DNA of 64,000 bases from Novosphingobium sp. G106 (lineage in GTDB: Bacteria; Pseudomonadota; Alphaproteobacteria; Sphingomonadales; Sphingomonadaceae). The notes below the pieces were generated by a model. That model was not told where the DNA came from, searched no databases, and saw nothing but the letters and a program-made list of their open reading frames with translations. Of the stretch, positions 25,823 to 37,508 are shown in pieces. The first letter of the stretch is position 1; the number at the start of each line of letters is the position of its first letter. The DNA is taken from the NCBI RefSeq assembly GCF_019075875.1, contig NZ_JAHOOZ010000001.1, positions 4,464,001-4,528,000 on the forward strand, in the 5' to 3' direction. The translations under genes were made by a program, and so were the position numbers.

Positions 25823-27615
25823 AACTGCCGGATCACATTGACGAAGGCATCGCCGTATGCCTCGAGCTTGCGCGTGCCGACGCCGCCGACTTCGCCGAGC
25901 GCGGCCAGCGAGGCGGGCCGCAGCGTTGCCATTTCGCGCAGAGTCGAATCGTGGAAGATCACGTAAGGCGGCACGCCGGCTTCCTGCGCCAGCGCGCGGC
26001 GTAGTTCGCGCAGCGCGTCGAACAGCGGATCGCCGATCGGGTTGACCCCGCTGCCGCCGCGGCCCGACCGATCACCGCGGCGCCCGCGCGGCTCCTTCTT
26101 CGGCGGCAGCACGATCGAGACCGATGCTTCGCCCTTTAGAATCGCGCGTGCGTCGCCGCCTAGCATCAGTCCGCCGTGTTCGGTCGGCAGCAGGCTGCCG
26201 CGGGCCTGAAGCGCGCGGCTGAGCGGCTTGAGCAGCCGCGCTTCCTCCGCATCGACGATGCCGAAGACAGAGAGCTGGTCGTGCCCGCGCTGGAGCACGC
26301 GGTCGTCGGCCACGCCGGTCAGGACCTTCTCGACATGGCCGAAGCCATAGGTCTGTCCGGTGCGGAACACCGCCGAGAGCAGTTTCTGCGCGGTGGTCGT
26401 GGCATCGGCGACGCCGGGCGCGTCGAGGCAGTTGTCGCAATTGCCGCAACGCTCGGGCGGCACTTCGCCGAAGTGGCGCAGCAGCACGGCGCGACGGCAC
26501 TCGCCGGTCTCGACCAGCACGGCCAGGGTATCGAGCCGCACCTTCTCGCCCTCGCGGCGGTGGTCTTCGACTTCGGAAAGCCGCATCCGCGCCTGGGCGA
26601 AGTCGCCCGCTGCCCAGAACATCACGGCCTGGGCCGGATCGCCGTCGCGGCCGGCGCGGCCGGTTTCCTGGTAATAGGCCTCGATAGACTTGGGGATGCC
26701 GGCATGGGCGACGAAGCGGACGTCTGGCTTGTCGATGCCCATACCGAAAGCGATCGTCGCGACGATCACCATGTCCTCCGAGGCGACGAAAGCCGCCTGG
26801 TTGGACTGTCGCTCCTGCGGCGGCAGCCCGGCATGATAGGGCAGCACCGGACGCCCCGTGGCCGCCGCCAGCTGCTCGGCCAGCTTCTCCGTCTTCGCCC
26901 GCGACGAGGTATAGACGATGCCCGGGCCGGGGATCTCGGCCATGAGCTGGGCAATCTGCTTCGTGGCGTTCTCGCGGTGGCGGATCGCATAGCGGATATT
27001 CGGCCGGTCGAAGCCGGCGACGATCAGCCCTTCCTCGGGAATGCCGAGCTGGGTGAGGATATCTGCCCGGGTATGGGCATCGGCGGTGGCGGTCAACGCC
27101 AGCCGCGGGACCTCGGGAAAGGCGTCCATCAGCGGGCGCAGCAGGCGGTAGTCGGGGCGGAAATCGTGGCCCCATTCGGAAACGCAATGCGCCTCGTCGA
27201 TGGCGAAGAGGTTGACCCGCGCCTTGCTCAGCAGTTCGCGGAAATGCGGCTGGCTGGCGCGCTCGGGCGCGACGTAGAGCAAGTCGAGCTCGCCCGCGCG
27301 GAAACGGTCGATCGTCGCCTCGCGGTCCATGTCGGCGCTGGTCAGCGTCGCGGCGGCGATGCCGTTGGCCGTGGCCGAGCGCAGCTGATCGTGCATCAGC
27401 GCGATCAGCGGGCTGATGACGATGCAAGTGCCCTCCTGCATCACCGCGGGAAGCTGGTAGGTCAGCGACTTGCCCGCGCCGGTGGGCATGACCGCCAGAG
27501 TCGACCGGTGGGCCAGCACGCGCTCGACGACCTGCTCCTGCACGCCGCGGAAGGCGGAGAAGCCGAAAGTCGCGTGGAGGGCTTCGGCGGGGTCGATCTG
27601 GGCTAGGTCGGACAT
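25819..27615 (-). CDS. recQ: ATP-dependent DNA helicase RecQ
   Basis: 3'-5' DNA helicase for recombination and stalled-fork repair. The 598 aa protein has Walker A TGAGKS at 45-50, the DEAH box in AIDEAHCVSEWGHDFRPDY, helicase motif VI in QETGRAGRDG, the zinc-binding cysteines (CRRAVLLRHFG, CGNCDNCL), a winged-helix region, and a C-terminal HRDC domain (LREMATLRPASLAALGEVGG). The ATG at 27615 starts MSDLAQIDPAEAL. Full-length and intact. Confidence 0.97.
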   Translation of the reverse strand: MSDLAQIDPAEALHATFGFSAFRGVQEQVVERVLAHRSTLAVMPTGAGKSLTYQLPAVMQEGTCIVISPLIALMHDQLRSATANGIAAATLTSADMDREATIDRFRAGELDLLYVAPERASQPHFRELLSKARVNLFAIDEAHCVSEWGHDFRPDYRLLRPLMDAFPEVPRLALTATADAHTRADILTQLGIPEEGLIVAGFDRPNIRYAIRHRENATKQIAQLMAEIPGPGIVYTSSRAKTEKLAEQLAAATGRPVLPYHAGLPPQERQSNQAAFVASEDMVIVATIAFGMGIDKPDVRFVAHAGIPKSIEAYYQETGRAGRDGDPAQAVMFWAAGDFAQARMRLSEVEDHRREGEKVRLDTLAVLVETGECRRAVLLRHFGEVPPERCGNCDNCLDAPGVADATTTAQKLLSAVFRTGQTYGFGHVEKVLTGVADDRVLQRGHDQLSVFGIVDAEEARLLKPLSRALQARGSLLPTEHGGLMLGGDARAILKGEASVSIVLPPKKEPRGRRGDRSGRGGSGVNPIGDPLFDALRELRRALAQEAGVPPYVIFHDSTLREMATLRPASLAALGEVGGVGTRKLEAYGDAFVNVIRQF

Positions 27616-27725
27616 GCCCGGCGACCATGGCAGATCGGTACCGGCGAGGGAACCGGCGGGGGCTTTTCGCGGCCCGGACATTGGTCCATGCTGGGTACAA
27701 ATCGCCGGATAAGAGGGAGAGACTC

Positions 27726-28319
27726 ATGCCGCGCATCGCCCCGATTCCCTGGGAGGACATCCCGCCGGCCTCGCGCGCCTGGATGGAACAAGGGCTCGCC
27801 TCGGGCGGTTTCACCGATCCGGTGCCGCTGCAGATCATGGCCTATGCCGACCACGAGACACCGCCCGACGACGGCGATCGCCATCCCAATTTCCCCAAGC
27901 ACCTGCTGCCGGGCAAACTGCTCGAGCTACTGCGCATCCGCAGTGCCCAGCTGGGCGGCTGCGAGCCGTGTCAGGCTTCGCGCAAGGTCGAGGGCGCGAC
28001 CGAGGAGCTTGTCGCCTGCATGGTCGATCCCGCGCTGATGGGGAAACTGAGCGCGCGCGAGCGGCTGGCGCTCGAATATCTCGAGCTGATGGCGACCAAC
28101 CATTTCGCCATCGACGATGCCGTCTACCGCCGCCTTGCCGAGCATTTCACCACGGCCGAGATCGTCGAGCTGGGCCTCACCACGTCGCACATGATCGGCA
28201 CGCACCGCTTCATGCATACACTGAACATCTACGGGGACACCGACCCGGCGATCGCCTACGACCCCGCGCAGGTGGGGCGGACCTGGGCCGAAGTGCATCA
28301 GGCCGCGGCGCCGGCATGA
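27726..28319 (+). CDS. Carboxymuconolactone decarboxylase-like (AhpD-fold) protein
   Basis: A 197 aa AhpD-fold protein. It contains LLRIRSAQLGGCEPCQASRKVEG, where the CxxC (CEPC) and following residues form the usual redox or proton-relay site, then LSARERLALEYLELMATNHFAIDD and ELGLTTSHMIGTHRFMHTLNIY. A GAGGGAGAG site precedes the ATG at 27726. The stop overlaps the start of the metallo-hydrolase (ATGA), so they are coupled. Members act in aromatic catabolism or peroxide reduction; which applies here is unknown. Confidence 0.87.
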   Translation: MPRIAPIPWEDIPPASRAWMEQGLASGGFTDPVPLQIMAYADHETPPDDGDRHPNFPKHLLPGKLLELLRIRSAQLGGCEPCQASRKVEGATEELVACMVDPALMGKLSARERLALEYLELMATNHFAIDDAVYRRLAEHFTTAEIVELGLTTSHMIGTHRFMHTLNIYGDTDPAIAYDPAQVGRTWAEVHQAAAPA

Positions 28320-29110
28320 GCCATTTCGATATCGATCTTTCCAAGCCCGCCCCGCGCCAGCGGCCGCTCGAAGTGGCGCCGGGCGTCTTCTCGATCCGTG
28401 CGCTGACGGCATCGGTCGGCGGGACCTGGACCCATCTCAATTCGATGGTCATCCGCGCGGCCGAGCCGGTGGTCGTCGATACGGGCATGGTCACGCACCG
28501 CGACGAATTTTTCGAGGACGTGTTCTCGCTCGTCGCGCCCGAGGCGGTGCGGTGGATATTCGTCACCCACATCGACACCGATCATGCCGGCAACCTGATC
28601 GAGGCGCTGGAGCGGTGCCCGAACGCGGCGATGATCACCAGCCGCGGCGAATCATTCCGCGCCGCGGCGTCGCTCGGCATTCCGTTCGACCGCATGCGCA
28701 TGGTGGAGAACGGTGAGCGCTTCGCTGTCGGCGATCGCATGCTGCGCGCCCTGCGCCCGCCGGTCTACGACAGCCCCTATTCGCGCGGCCTGCTCGACGA
28801 GGCGAGCGGCGTCTACTACGCGTCGGACGCGTTCTGCGCGCCCGTTCCCGCGGGGCCGGTCGACTGGGTCGAGGAAATCGAGCCCGATCTCTGGGCGACG
28901 GGTCTCGCCAGTTTCCATCATGCCTCGCTTTGCCCCTGGGTTGCGCTGGTCGACCAGGCCAAATACCAGCAGGAGATCGACGGGCTGGCGCGGCTGGGCA
29001 TAAAGGTCATCGCCAGCGCCCATTCGCCGGCGATCCGCGGCGCTTCGGTGCAGCGCGCGTTCGACCTGCTCGCGCGGCTCCCGGCTACGGGGCCTGTGCT
29101 GGCGGACTGA
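28316..29110 (+). CDS. Metallo-beta-lactamase-fold oxidoreductase-like protein
   Basis: A 264 aa MBL-fold protein. The metal-binding run FVTHIDTDHAGNLIEAL (H-x-D-x-D-H) resembles the diiron ODP domain of flavodiiron proteins more than classical HxHxDH hydrolases; further ligands appear in YYASDAFCAP and SAHSPAI. It lacks the flavodoxin domain of true flavodiiron enzymes. Translation is coupled to the AhpD-like gene upstream. The substrate cannot be stated; a diiron oxidoreductase or a hydrolase are both possible. Confidence 0.82.
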   Translation: MSHFDIDLSKPAPRQRPLEVAPGVFSIRALTASVGGTWTHLNSMVIRAAEPVVVDTGMVTHRDEFFEDVFSLVAPEAVRWIFVTHIDTDHAGNLIEALERCPNAAMITSRGESFRAAASLGIPFDRMRMVENGERFAVGDRMLRALRPPVYDSPYSRGLLDEASGVYYASDAFCAPVPAGPVDWVEEIEPDLWATGLASFHHASLCPWVALVDQAKYQQEIDGLARLGIKVIASAHSPAIRGASVQRAFDLLARLPATGPVLAD

Positions 29111-29134
29111 CGACGAATATAGGAAATGGACGGA

Positions 29135-29996
29135 ATGAAGGATAGACAACGCGTCGCGGTCGTTACCGGGGCAAGCTCGGGAATCGGCAAGCAATTGGCG
29201 ACGGCGCTGGTGGCGCAGGGCTGGCGCGTGATCGGCACGGGGCGCGACGAAGCCCGCATGGCCGAGGCGGCGGCGGAAATCGCGGCGGCGGGGGGAGGGC
29301 AGCATCGAGATGCTGCGCGCCGACCTGTCTCTGATGGCCGAAGCGCGCAAGCTGTCGCAGGCGATCGCCACCCTGACCGATCGCATCGACGTTCTGGCCA
29401 ACAATGCCGGCTGCATGACCGACCGGTTGGAAATGACCGCCGAGGGGCTCGAAGCCAATTTTGCCGGTAACCATCTCGGACCTTTCGTCCTCACCGAAGG
29501 CCTCATGCCGCTGCTGCGCGCGGCGGCTGCGGAAGCGCCTTCCGGTTCGACCCGCATCCTGATGACGGCCTCGGACGCCAGCGAGATGATGGGGCCGCTC
29601 GATCTCGACGACATGCAGAACCTCGGCCGCTTCAGTCCGGGCGCCGCCTATTGCGGAAGCAAGCTGGCCAACGTGCTGTTCGCCCGCGCGCTCGCCGGGC
29701 GGCTCGAAGGGACTGGCATCGTCGCCCACGCCATGGCTCCCGGAGCGACCGACACGCCGTTCTTCAGCCACGGACCCGAGGAGACGCAGGCCTATACCCG
29801 CGATCTGCCCAAGCTCAGCGTCGCCGAGGGCACCGATACCTTGGTCTGGCTGGCAACTGGCGAGGAGCCGGGCCGGAGCAGCGGCGGCTACTGGGAACAG
29901 CGTGCGCCGCGTGCGCCCAACCCGCAGGTCGACGATCCCGCCGCGGTGGCGCGGTTCTGGGACGAGAGCGAGAAGCTGGTCAACTCGGTGAGCTGA
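29135..29996 (+). pseudogene. Short-chain dehydrogenase/reductase, frameshifted
   Basis: NAD(P)-dependent SDR. The first frame gives VAVVTGASSGIGKQLATAL (cofactor site) to about residue 55; the second frame continues MLRADLSLMAEARKLSQ, VLANNAGCM, the catalytic Tyr-Lys in YCGSKLANVLFA, and a typical end. The join falls in the G-rich stretch 29290-29299 (six G, A, three G), where one extra G accounts for the shift. ATG at 29135 suits an AGGAA site 9 bases upstream better than 29126. Repaired length is about 286 aa. It follows the metallo-hydrolase by 24 bp. Confidence 0.85.
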
Positions 29997-29999
29997 GGC

Positions 30000-31261
30000 T
30001 CAGGCCGCGATCAGCTTGGTATCGCCGCGCTTCAAACGAGCGGCCAGGCCTTCCCAGTCGTCGAAGCCCCATTCCGCGGGCTGTTCCCAGCCGACGATGC
30101 TGTCGTTGGCGAGGTTGTCCTGGATGACCACTTCCTGCGGCGTGATGAAGGTGCGGTCGCGTGCGGCATAGAAGGCGAGCACGTGCGGGCGCGTCTTGCG
30201 GCGCTTGTTCTCCAGCACCAGCGCCAGCCGGTTGCTGCGCAGCCGCACGAGCATGCCCGCCGGGAAGACGCCGATGGACTGCATGAAGCTGAACAGCACG
30301 GTGCGGTCGAAATGGCCTTCCCACGACCACATGGCGGAAAGCGCTTCGGCCGGCGACCAGGCGTCCTTGTAGACCCGCTCCGAGGTCAGCGCGTCGTAGA
30401 CGTCGCAGACCGCGCCAAGCCGGGCGACCAGCGATATGGCATCCGCAGGCAGGCCGAAGGGATAGCCGGTGCCGTCCATCTTCTCGTGGTGGTGGCGGCA
30501 GACGTCGAGCGCCATTTCGGGCATGTTCGGCGACTGCGCGAGGATTTGGTAGCCGCGCTCGGGGTGGTCGCGCACTTCGAGGAATTCGGCTTCGGTCAGC
30601 TTGCCGGGCTTGTTGAGGATGGTTTCGGGCACACCCATCTTGCCGAGATCGTGGAGCAGTCCGGCGAGGCCGTATTCGCGCGTCTCGGACGCGCCTTTGC
30701 CCATGTGGCGGGCGGCGTTGACCATCAGGGTGCAGACGGCGACCGAGTGCAGATAGGTATATTCGTCCTTCTGCTTGAGCTGGATTACATCGAGCAGGGT
30801 GCGAGGGCTGCGCTCGACTGCGCCGGTGATGTCGTCGACGATCTCCTTGACCTCGGTCATCCGCACTGCACGGCCGAGCCGCACGTCGGCAAAAGCCGTC
30901 TTGAGAACCTTAAGCGACCGCGTGACGATTTGCTTGGCGCGTTGCCGGTCGGCGCGCTCGCGGTTTTCCTCGTCGGCGTAGTAGTGCGTCTGCGGTGGGC
31001 TGGGCTTGGGACGCGGCGCGGACGCTTCGGGGGGGGGGTGCTGGCGCGCTCGCCGGGGCGGCCGTCACCGGTTCGGGGGGCAATGCCCAGCGTGTCGTCG
31101 ATCACGACGTGAGGCACGCCCGAATCCCGCACGCGGTCCAGATCGTCCTCGGTCTTGAGAACGAACTTCGCGCGAAAGAACGGGTGGCTGAACCAAGACC
31201 CGCCGAAGCCGCAGATGTACATGCCCATCCGGACGTCTTCGGGTCGAATTTCGTGCCGCAT
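30000..31261 (-). pseudogene. HD-GYP cyclic-di-GMP phosphodiesterase with DUF3391 domain, frameshifted
   Basis: Degrades c-di-GMP. The N-terminal DUF3391-type domain (MRHEIRPEDVRMGMYICGFG, WFSHPFFRAKFVL) reads in one frame; after a Pro/Ala-rich linker the HD-GYP domain continues in another (ADRQRAKQIVTRSLKVLKTAF, HDLGKMGVPETILNKPG, HHHEKMDGTGYPFGLPADAIS). The shift lies in the linker, most likely in the 10-G run at 31029-31038, where one more base restores a single frame. All HD-GYP catalytic residues are intact. Repaired length is about 420 aa. Confidence 0.87.
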
Positions 31262-31403
31262 AGGCGGACTCCCAATTACGCTCCGTCCGAGTGGATTGTC
31301 TTCCGCCTTCGGTCAGATCGCGCGATACAGAAAATCGCGTGATTTCAATGTAACGAGGTAGTCTTAAACGGGGCTTAAGTTCACATAAGGACACGCCGAG
31401 GGG

Positions 31404-32720
31404 TCAGAACAAGCGCTTGAGCGTTCCCGTTAAGTCTTCAGACTGCCAGAAGGCGAGGAAATTGGCCATCATTTGCAGCTGGACCCGTGCAGTTTCACTC
31501 GCGGTAATTCGCGGATCGAGCGGCCCGGTGCAGTCGAAGAGATCGGCCACTTCGCGGCGGATGCGCGGCGGCGCATCCATCAGCCAGCACAGGCCCATCA
31601 TCGCCGAATAGAGCAGCAGGTGCGTCCGCAGTTCGGCAAGATCGAGCGCGGGGCCGCCGTGCGCGGCGTATTCGGCCACGAAAAGCGCCAGCAGCTCGTC
31701 CAGGTGGTCCTGCCACATCCAGAGCTCGGCGCTGGAAAGGCAGCCCCAGAGCGTCATCGCCACGTGCATCTGGCCGACGCTGCCCCAGTCGAGCAGGCCG
31801 CATTGCAGTTCGCCTGCGGCATCGCGCCAGTACCAGCCGTTGTCCGAATTGGCGTTCCAGTGGCAGAGCGCGATCATGCGCGGATCGCCGTGGAGGAAAT
31901 GCTTGATCGCATCCTCGTGCGTCTGAAACAGCGCCGCGCCCTCGCCGAGATCGGCGATGAAGGCCTCGCTGCGGATCGCTTCGGGCAGCAGCTGCGGCAG
32001 TTCGGCGGCGAAGGCGGCATAGCGCGAGACGCGGTTTGCGACCTGCTGCGGCGTATAGGGCAGGCGATCGCTCGCCAGCGCCTTGGCGTGGTCGAAGGGA
32101 AACTCGGCCTCGACATAGTCGGGCAGCCGGCCGCCCTTGTGACTCCCCGCGAGCCGCGCCAGCGTGCCGATCAGCGCGCGGTAATGCGCGAGCGGCTCGG
32201 GCATGACCTGGTCCATGCACTTCTCGTACTGGCGCTCGACGCCGTCCCGGGCGAAGCCGATGCGCTGGGTGATCAGCAGGCCGGTGCCGCTCTCGTGCGC
32301 GAAATCGGCGAACAGACACTCAGGCACCGCCACCGGAAAGCCCGGCATGCGCGACAGCGCGGCAAAGCGCACCTCGGGCTCCATGTGGAACCGGGCGCGG
32401 TCGGCCATGGGATCGTCGAAATTGCGCGAGAACTTGACGAAGAGGTCCTCGTGCAGGTGCGGGCCGGGCTTCTCGTAGGCCACCGACAGCAGCGCCTTGG
32501 TACCGGTGCCACCGCCCGAGAAACCGTCGCAGCGCGTCACGGCGGTGACGCGGTTCTCGGGTGCCAGCGCGCCCATCGCGCGGAACGCCTCGGTCAACCA
32601 CGCCGCGCCGCCTTCGCGCAAAGCTGCGGCATCCGCGGGAATCCGCAGCCCGAGACGATCGCCGACAGCCCAGCCGTCGTTACGGGCTGCGTCGGCGGTA
32701 GAAAGCGCGGGATCGGTCAT
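31404..32720 (-). CDS. Phosphotransferase-fold (APH/ecdysteroid-kinase-like) protein
   Basis: A 438 aa protein of the aminoglycoside-phosphotransferase superfamily. The substrate-side segment DLFVKFSRNFDDPM carries the Lys. The catalytic-loop equivalent reads CHWNANSDNGWYW, so the canonical HxD has Asn in place of Asp, while the metal-binding Asp persists in CGLLDWGSVGQMH. It may therefore be a pseudokinase or use altered chemistry. Related proteins occur near lipid and steroid degradation genes in actinobacteria and sphingomonads. Function unknown. Confidence 0.78.
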   Translation of the reverse strand: MTDPALSTADAARNDGWAVGDRLGLRIPADAAALREGGAAWLTEAFRAMGALAPENRVTAVTRCDGFSGGGTGTKALLSVAYEKPGPHLHEDLFVKFSRNFDDPMADRARFHMEPEVRFAALSRMPGFPVAVPECLFADFAHESGTGLLITQRIGFARDGVERQYEKCMDQVMPEPLAHYRALIGTLARLAGSHKGGRLPDYVEAEFPFDHAKALASDRLPYTPQQVANRVSRYAAFAAELPQLLPEAIRSEAFIADLGEGAALFQTHEDAIKHFLHGDPRMIALCHWNANSDNGWYWRDAAGELQCGLLDWGSVGQMHVAMTLWGCLSSAELWMWQDHLDELLALFVAEYAAHGGPALDLAELRTHLLLYSAMMGLCWLMDAPPRIRREVADLFDCTGPLDPRITASETARVQLQMMANFLAFWQSEDLTGTLKRLF

Positions 32721-32828
32721 GATCGGGCGCTCTGGCAGATCGCCGACAGGTGCGAAAGGGCCCGCCGCGCCGTCGGCTTGCCTGTGACGGACAGGCGAGG
32801 CCCGATCATCGCGCTTGACGGATGAGGG

Positions 32829-32868
32829 CCGTGGAGATATTTAAGGAATTACTTAAATATCTCCACGG
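32829..32868. promoter_or_regulatory. 17-bp perfect inverted repeat before an ArsR gene
   Basis: Arms CCGTGGAGATATTTAAG and CTTAAATATCTCCACGG with a 6-base spacer, ending 7 bases before the likely GTG start. As DNA it suits an ArsR dimer operator; as RNA it would form a stable hairpin overlapping the GGTGG ribosome-binding region. Confidence 0.75.
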
Positions 32869-32875
32869 TGGTAGA

Positions 32876-33232
32876 GTGCTGACCTCGCAAGACATGCCTC
32901 AGACCTTTGCCGCCCTCGGCGACCCGACCCGGCTCGCGATCCTGAGCCGGCTGGCGACTGAGGGCGACATGACGGTGCAGGAAATCGCCAGCCCCTTCGC
33001 GATGAGCCTGCCGGCGATCTCGCAGCACCTGAAAGTGCTCGAACGTGCCGGTCTCATCATCCGCGGCCGCGACGGCCAGAAGCGCCCATGCCAGCTCCGT
33101 CCCGACCGGCTCGCCGAGGCGCGGCAATGGCTCGACCACACGCGCCAGGCCTGGGAAGCGCGCTTCGACCGGCTGGAAAGCTTTCTGCAATCCTCCTCCC
33201 TTCCTGCGAAAGGACTTCACGATGAGCAATGA
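32876..33232 (+). CDS. ArsR-family transcriptional regulator (paired with SRPBCC gene)
   Basis: A 118 aa winged-helix repressor. The core MPQTFAALGDPTRLAILSRLATEGDMTVQEIA, then AMSLPAISQHLKVLERAGLI, is the ArsR HTH. There is no CxC metal site, matching the subgroup that accompanies SRPBCC/AHSA1 genes. GTG at 32876 has GGTGG upstream; ATG at 32894 is the alternative. The 3' end overlaps the SRPBCC gene by 11 bases. The inverted repeat just upstream suggests autoregulation. Confidence 0.9.
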   Translation: MLTSQDMPQTFAALGDPTRLAILSRLATEGDMTVQEIASPFAMSLPAISQHLKVLERAGLIIRGRDGQKRPCQLRPDRLAEARQWLDHTRQAWEARFDRLESFLQSSSLPAKGLHDEQ

Positions 33233-33698
33233 TCCCCTCAAGACCTGGGCCCTCGACCGCGAGATCGTGCTGTGCCGCGTGCTCGATGCGCCACGCGAAC
33301 GCGTGTTCGCGGCGTGGACGGATCCCGAGCAGCTCGGGCAGTGGTTCGGACCGGCGGGCTTCAAGACCGAGACGCTGGAATGCGACATTCGTCCCGGCGG
33401 CCGCTGGCGCTTCATCTACACCGCGCCCGACGGCACGATCTACGACAACCGCATGGTTTTCCTGCGGATCGAGGCGCCGCGGCTGATCGAGACCGAGCAC
33501 GGATCGGACAAGGACGACGATCCGGGCCGCTTCCACGTGACCATCACGTTCGACGAGCAAAGCGATGGCAAGACCGTGCTGACCATGCGCCAGCTCCATC
33601 CGACAGCCGAGCAGCGCACGGCCGGGATCGGCTTCGGCGCGGTCGAATTCGGCTATCAGACCCTGGACAAGCTCGCGCGTCACCTCAGCGCGAGCTGA
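33222..33698 (+). CDS. SRPBCC (AHSA1-like) domain protein
   Basis: A 158 aa START/Bet v1-fold protein with a hydrophobic ligand pocket. Typical motifs are LDAPRERVFAAWTDPEQLGQWFGP, ECDIRPGGRWRF and a closing helix GYQTLDKLARHL. It overlaps the ArsR gene and is almost certainly co-transcribed. The pair architecture matches the ArsR-SRPBCC module at 57011-57822. The ligand is unknown. Confidence 0.9.
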   Translation: MSNDPLKTWALDREIVLCRVLDAPRERVFAAWTDPEQLGQWFGPAGFKTETLECDIRPGGRWRFIYTAPDGTIYDNRMVFLRIEAPRLIETEHGSDKDDDPGRFHVTITFDEQSDGKTVLTMRQLHPTAEQRTAGIGFGAVEFGYQTLDKLARHLSAS

Positions 33699-33706
33699 TC
33701 CGGGTC

Positions 33707-36349
<2,643 letters not shown>

Positions 36350-36355
36350 GATCTT

Positions 36356-36456
36356 TCCCCCTCCCGCTTGCGGGAGGGGTCGGGGGTGGGTCAGTATCGA
36401 TCTGGACGCAAGGCCGCGACAGGCCCACCCCCAGCCCCTCCCGCAAGCGGGAGGGG
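36356..36456. repeat. Long imperfect inverted repeat between the two metH genes
   Basis: Two GC-rich modules face each other: CCCCTCCCGCTTGCGGGAGG at the left with GGGGGTGGG beyond it, and CCACCCCCAGCCCCTCCCGC plus AAGCGGGAGGGG at the right, about 28 bp apart. Each module is itself a hairpin. It looks like an interspersed intergenic repeat of the REP type and would form strong RNA structure between the two coding halves. Confidence 0.8.
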
Positions 36457-36461
36457 AGTAA

Positions 36462-37508
36462 TCAAGCCGCCATGGTGAAAGGCTCAAGCCCGGCCAACCG
36501 CGTCACCGGCTCCAGCACCGGGATCGCGCGAGGCTTGGCATCGACCACGGCCCTGGCGATCGCGGCAATGTGATCCGGCGTCGTCCCGCAGCAGCCGCCG
36601 ACCGCATTGACCAGCCCGCCGTCGAACCATTCGCCGATAAGCTGCGCGGTCTTGGCCGGAAGCTCGTCGTACTGGCCAAGTTCGTTGGGCAGGCCGGCGT
36701 TGGGATAGGCCAGGATGAGCGTGTCGGCGTTCTTGGCCAGTTCGGTCAGGTAGGGCCGAAGCAGGTCGGCACCGAAAGCGCAGTTGGCGCCGATGGTCAG
36801 CGGCTTCAGGTGCCGCAGCGCATACCAGAAGGCGGTGATCGTATGACCCGAGAGGTTGCGGCCCGACATGTCGGTGATCGTGAACGAGACCATCAGCGGC
36901 ACCTCGCGGCCCGATGCCGCTTCGGCCTCGCGCGCGGCCATGCCGGCGGCCTTGGCGTTGAGCGTGTCGAAGCAGGTCTCGACCAGCAGGAAATCGACCC
37001 CGCCGGCGATCAGCGCGTCGCACTGCTCGCGGTATTCGGCCTTGAGGCTGTCGTAGTCGACCTCGCGGAAGCCCGGGTCGTTGACGTCGGGCGAGAGCGA
37101 CAGCGTCTTGTTGGTCGGCCCGATCGAGCCCGCGACGAAGCGCCGGCGGCCGTCCTTGGCCTGGGCCTTCTCGGCCGCATTGCGCGCCAGCTTGGCGGCG
37201 GCGATGTTGATGTCCCAGACCAGGTGCTCGCAGCCGTAGTCGGCCATGGCGATCCGCGTGGACGAAAAGGTGTTCGTCTCGACCATGTCGGCACCGGCAT
37301 CGAAATAGGCCTGGTGGATGCCCTCGATGATATCGGGCCGCGTCAGGCAGAGCAGGTCGTTGTTGCCCTTCTGATCCATCGGCAGGTCCAGGTCGCCGCG
37401 GTAGTCGGCTTCTTCCAGCTTGAACTTCTGGATCGAGGTGCCGTAGCCGCCGTCGAACACGAGGATGCGCTCGGCCGCTGCCTTACGGAAATCTGCTTCT
37501 GCGCTCAT
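36462..37508 (-). CDS. metH: Methionine synthase, homocysteine-binding domain protein
   Basis: First half of a split MetH, 348 aa. [19 protein letters not shown] begins the homocysteine S-methyltransferase barrel, and the zinc-binding cysteines appear in [11 protein letters not shown] and [13 protein letters not shown]. It transfers a methyl group from methylcobalamin of the partner protein to homocysteine. The ATG overlaps the metF stop (ATGA at 37505-37508). An inverted repeat separates it from the second half. Confidence 0.95.
   Translation of the reverse strand: MSAEADFRKAAAERILVFDGGYGTSIQKFKLEEADYRGDLDLPMDQKGNNDLLCLTRPDIIEGIHQAYFDAGADMVETNTFSSTRIAMADYGCEHLVWDINIAAAKLARNAAEKAQAKDGRRRFVAGSIGPTNKTLSLSPDVNDPGFREVDYDSLKAEYREQCDALIAGGVDFLLVETCFDTLNAKAAGMAAREAEAASGREVPLMVSFTITDMSGRNLSGHTITAFWYALRHLKPLTIGANCAFGADLLRPYLTELAKNADTLILAYPNAGLPNELGQYDELPAKTAQLIGEWFDGGLVNAVGGCCGTTPDHIAAIARAVVDAKPRAIPVLEPVTRLAGLEPFTMAA

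Noticed and set aside
36356..36456. Inverted repeat as an insertion-sequence remnant
   Set aside because: No transposase fragment or target duplication; both arms are short hairpin modules typical of intergenic repeats.
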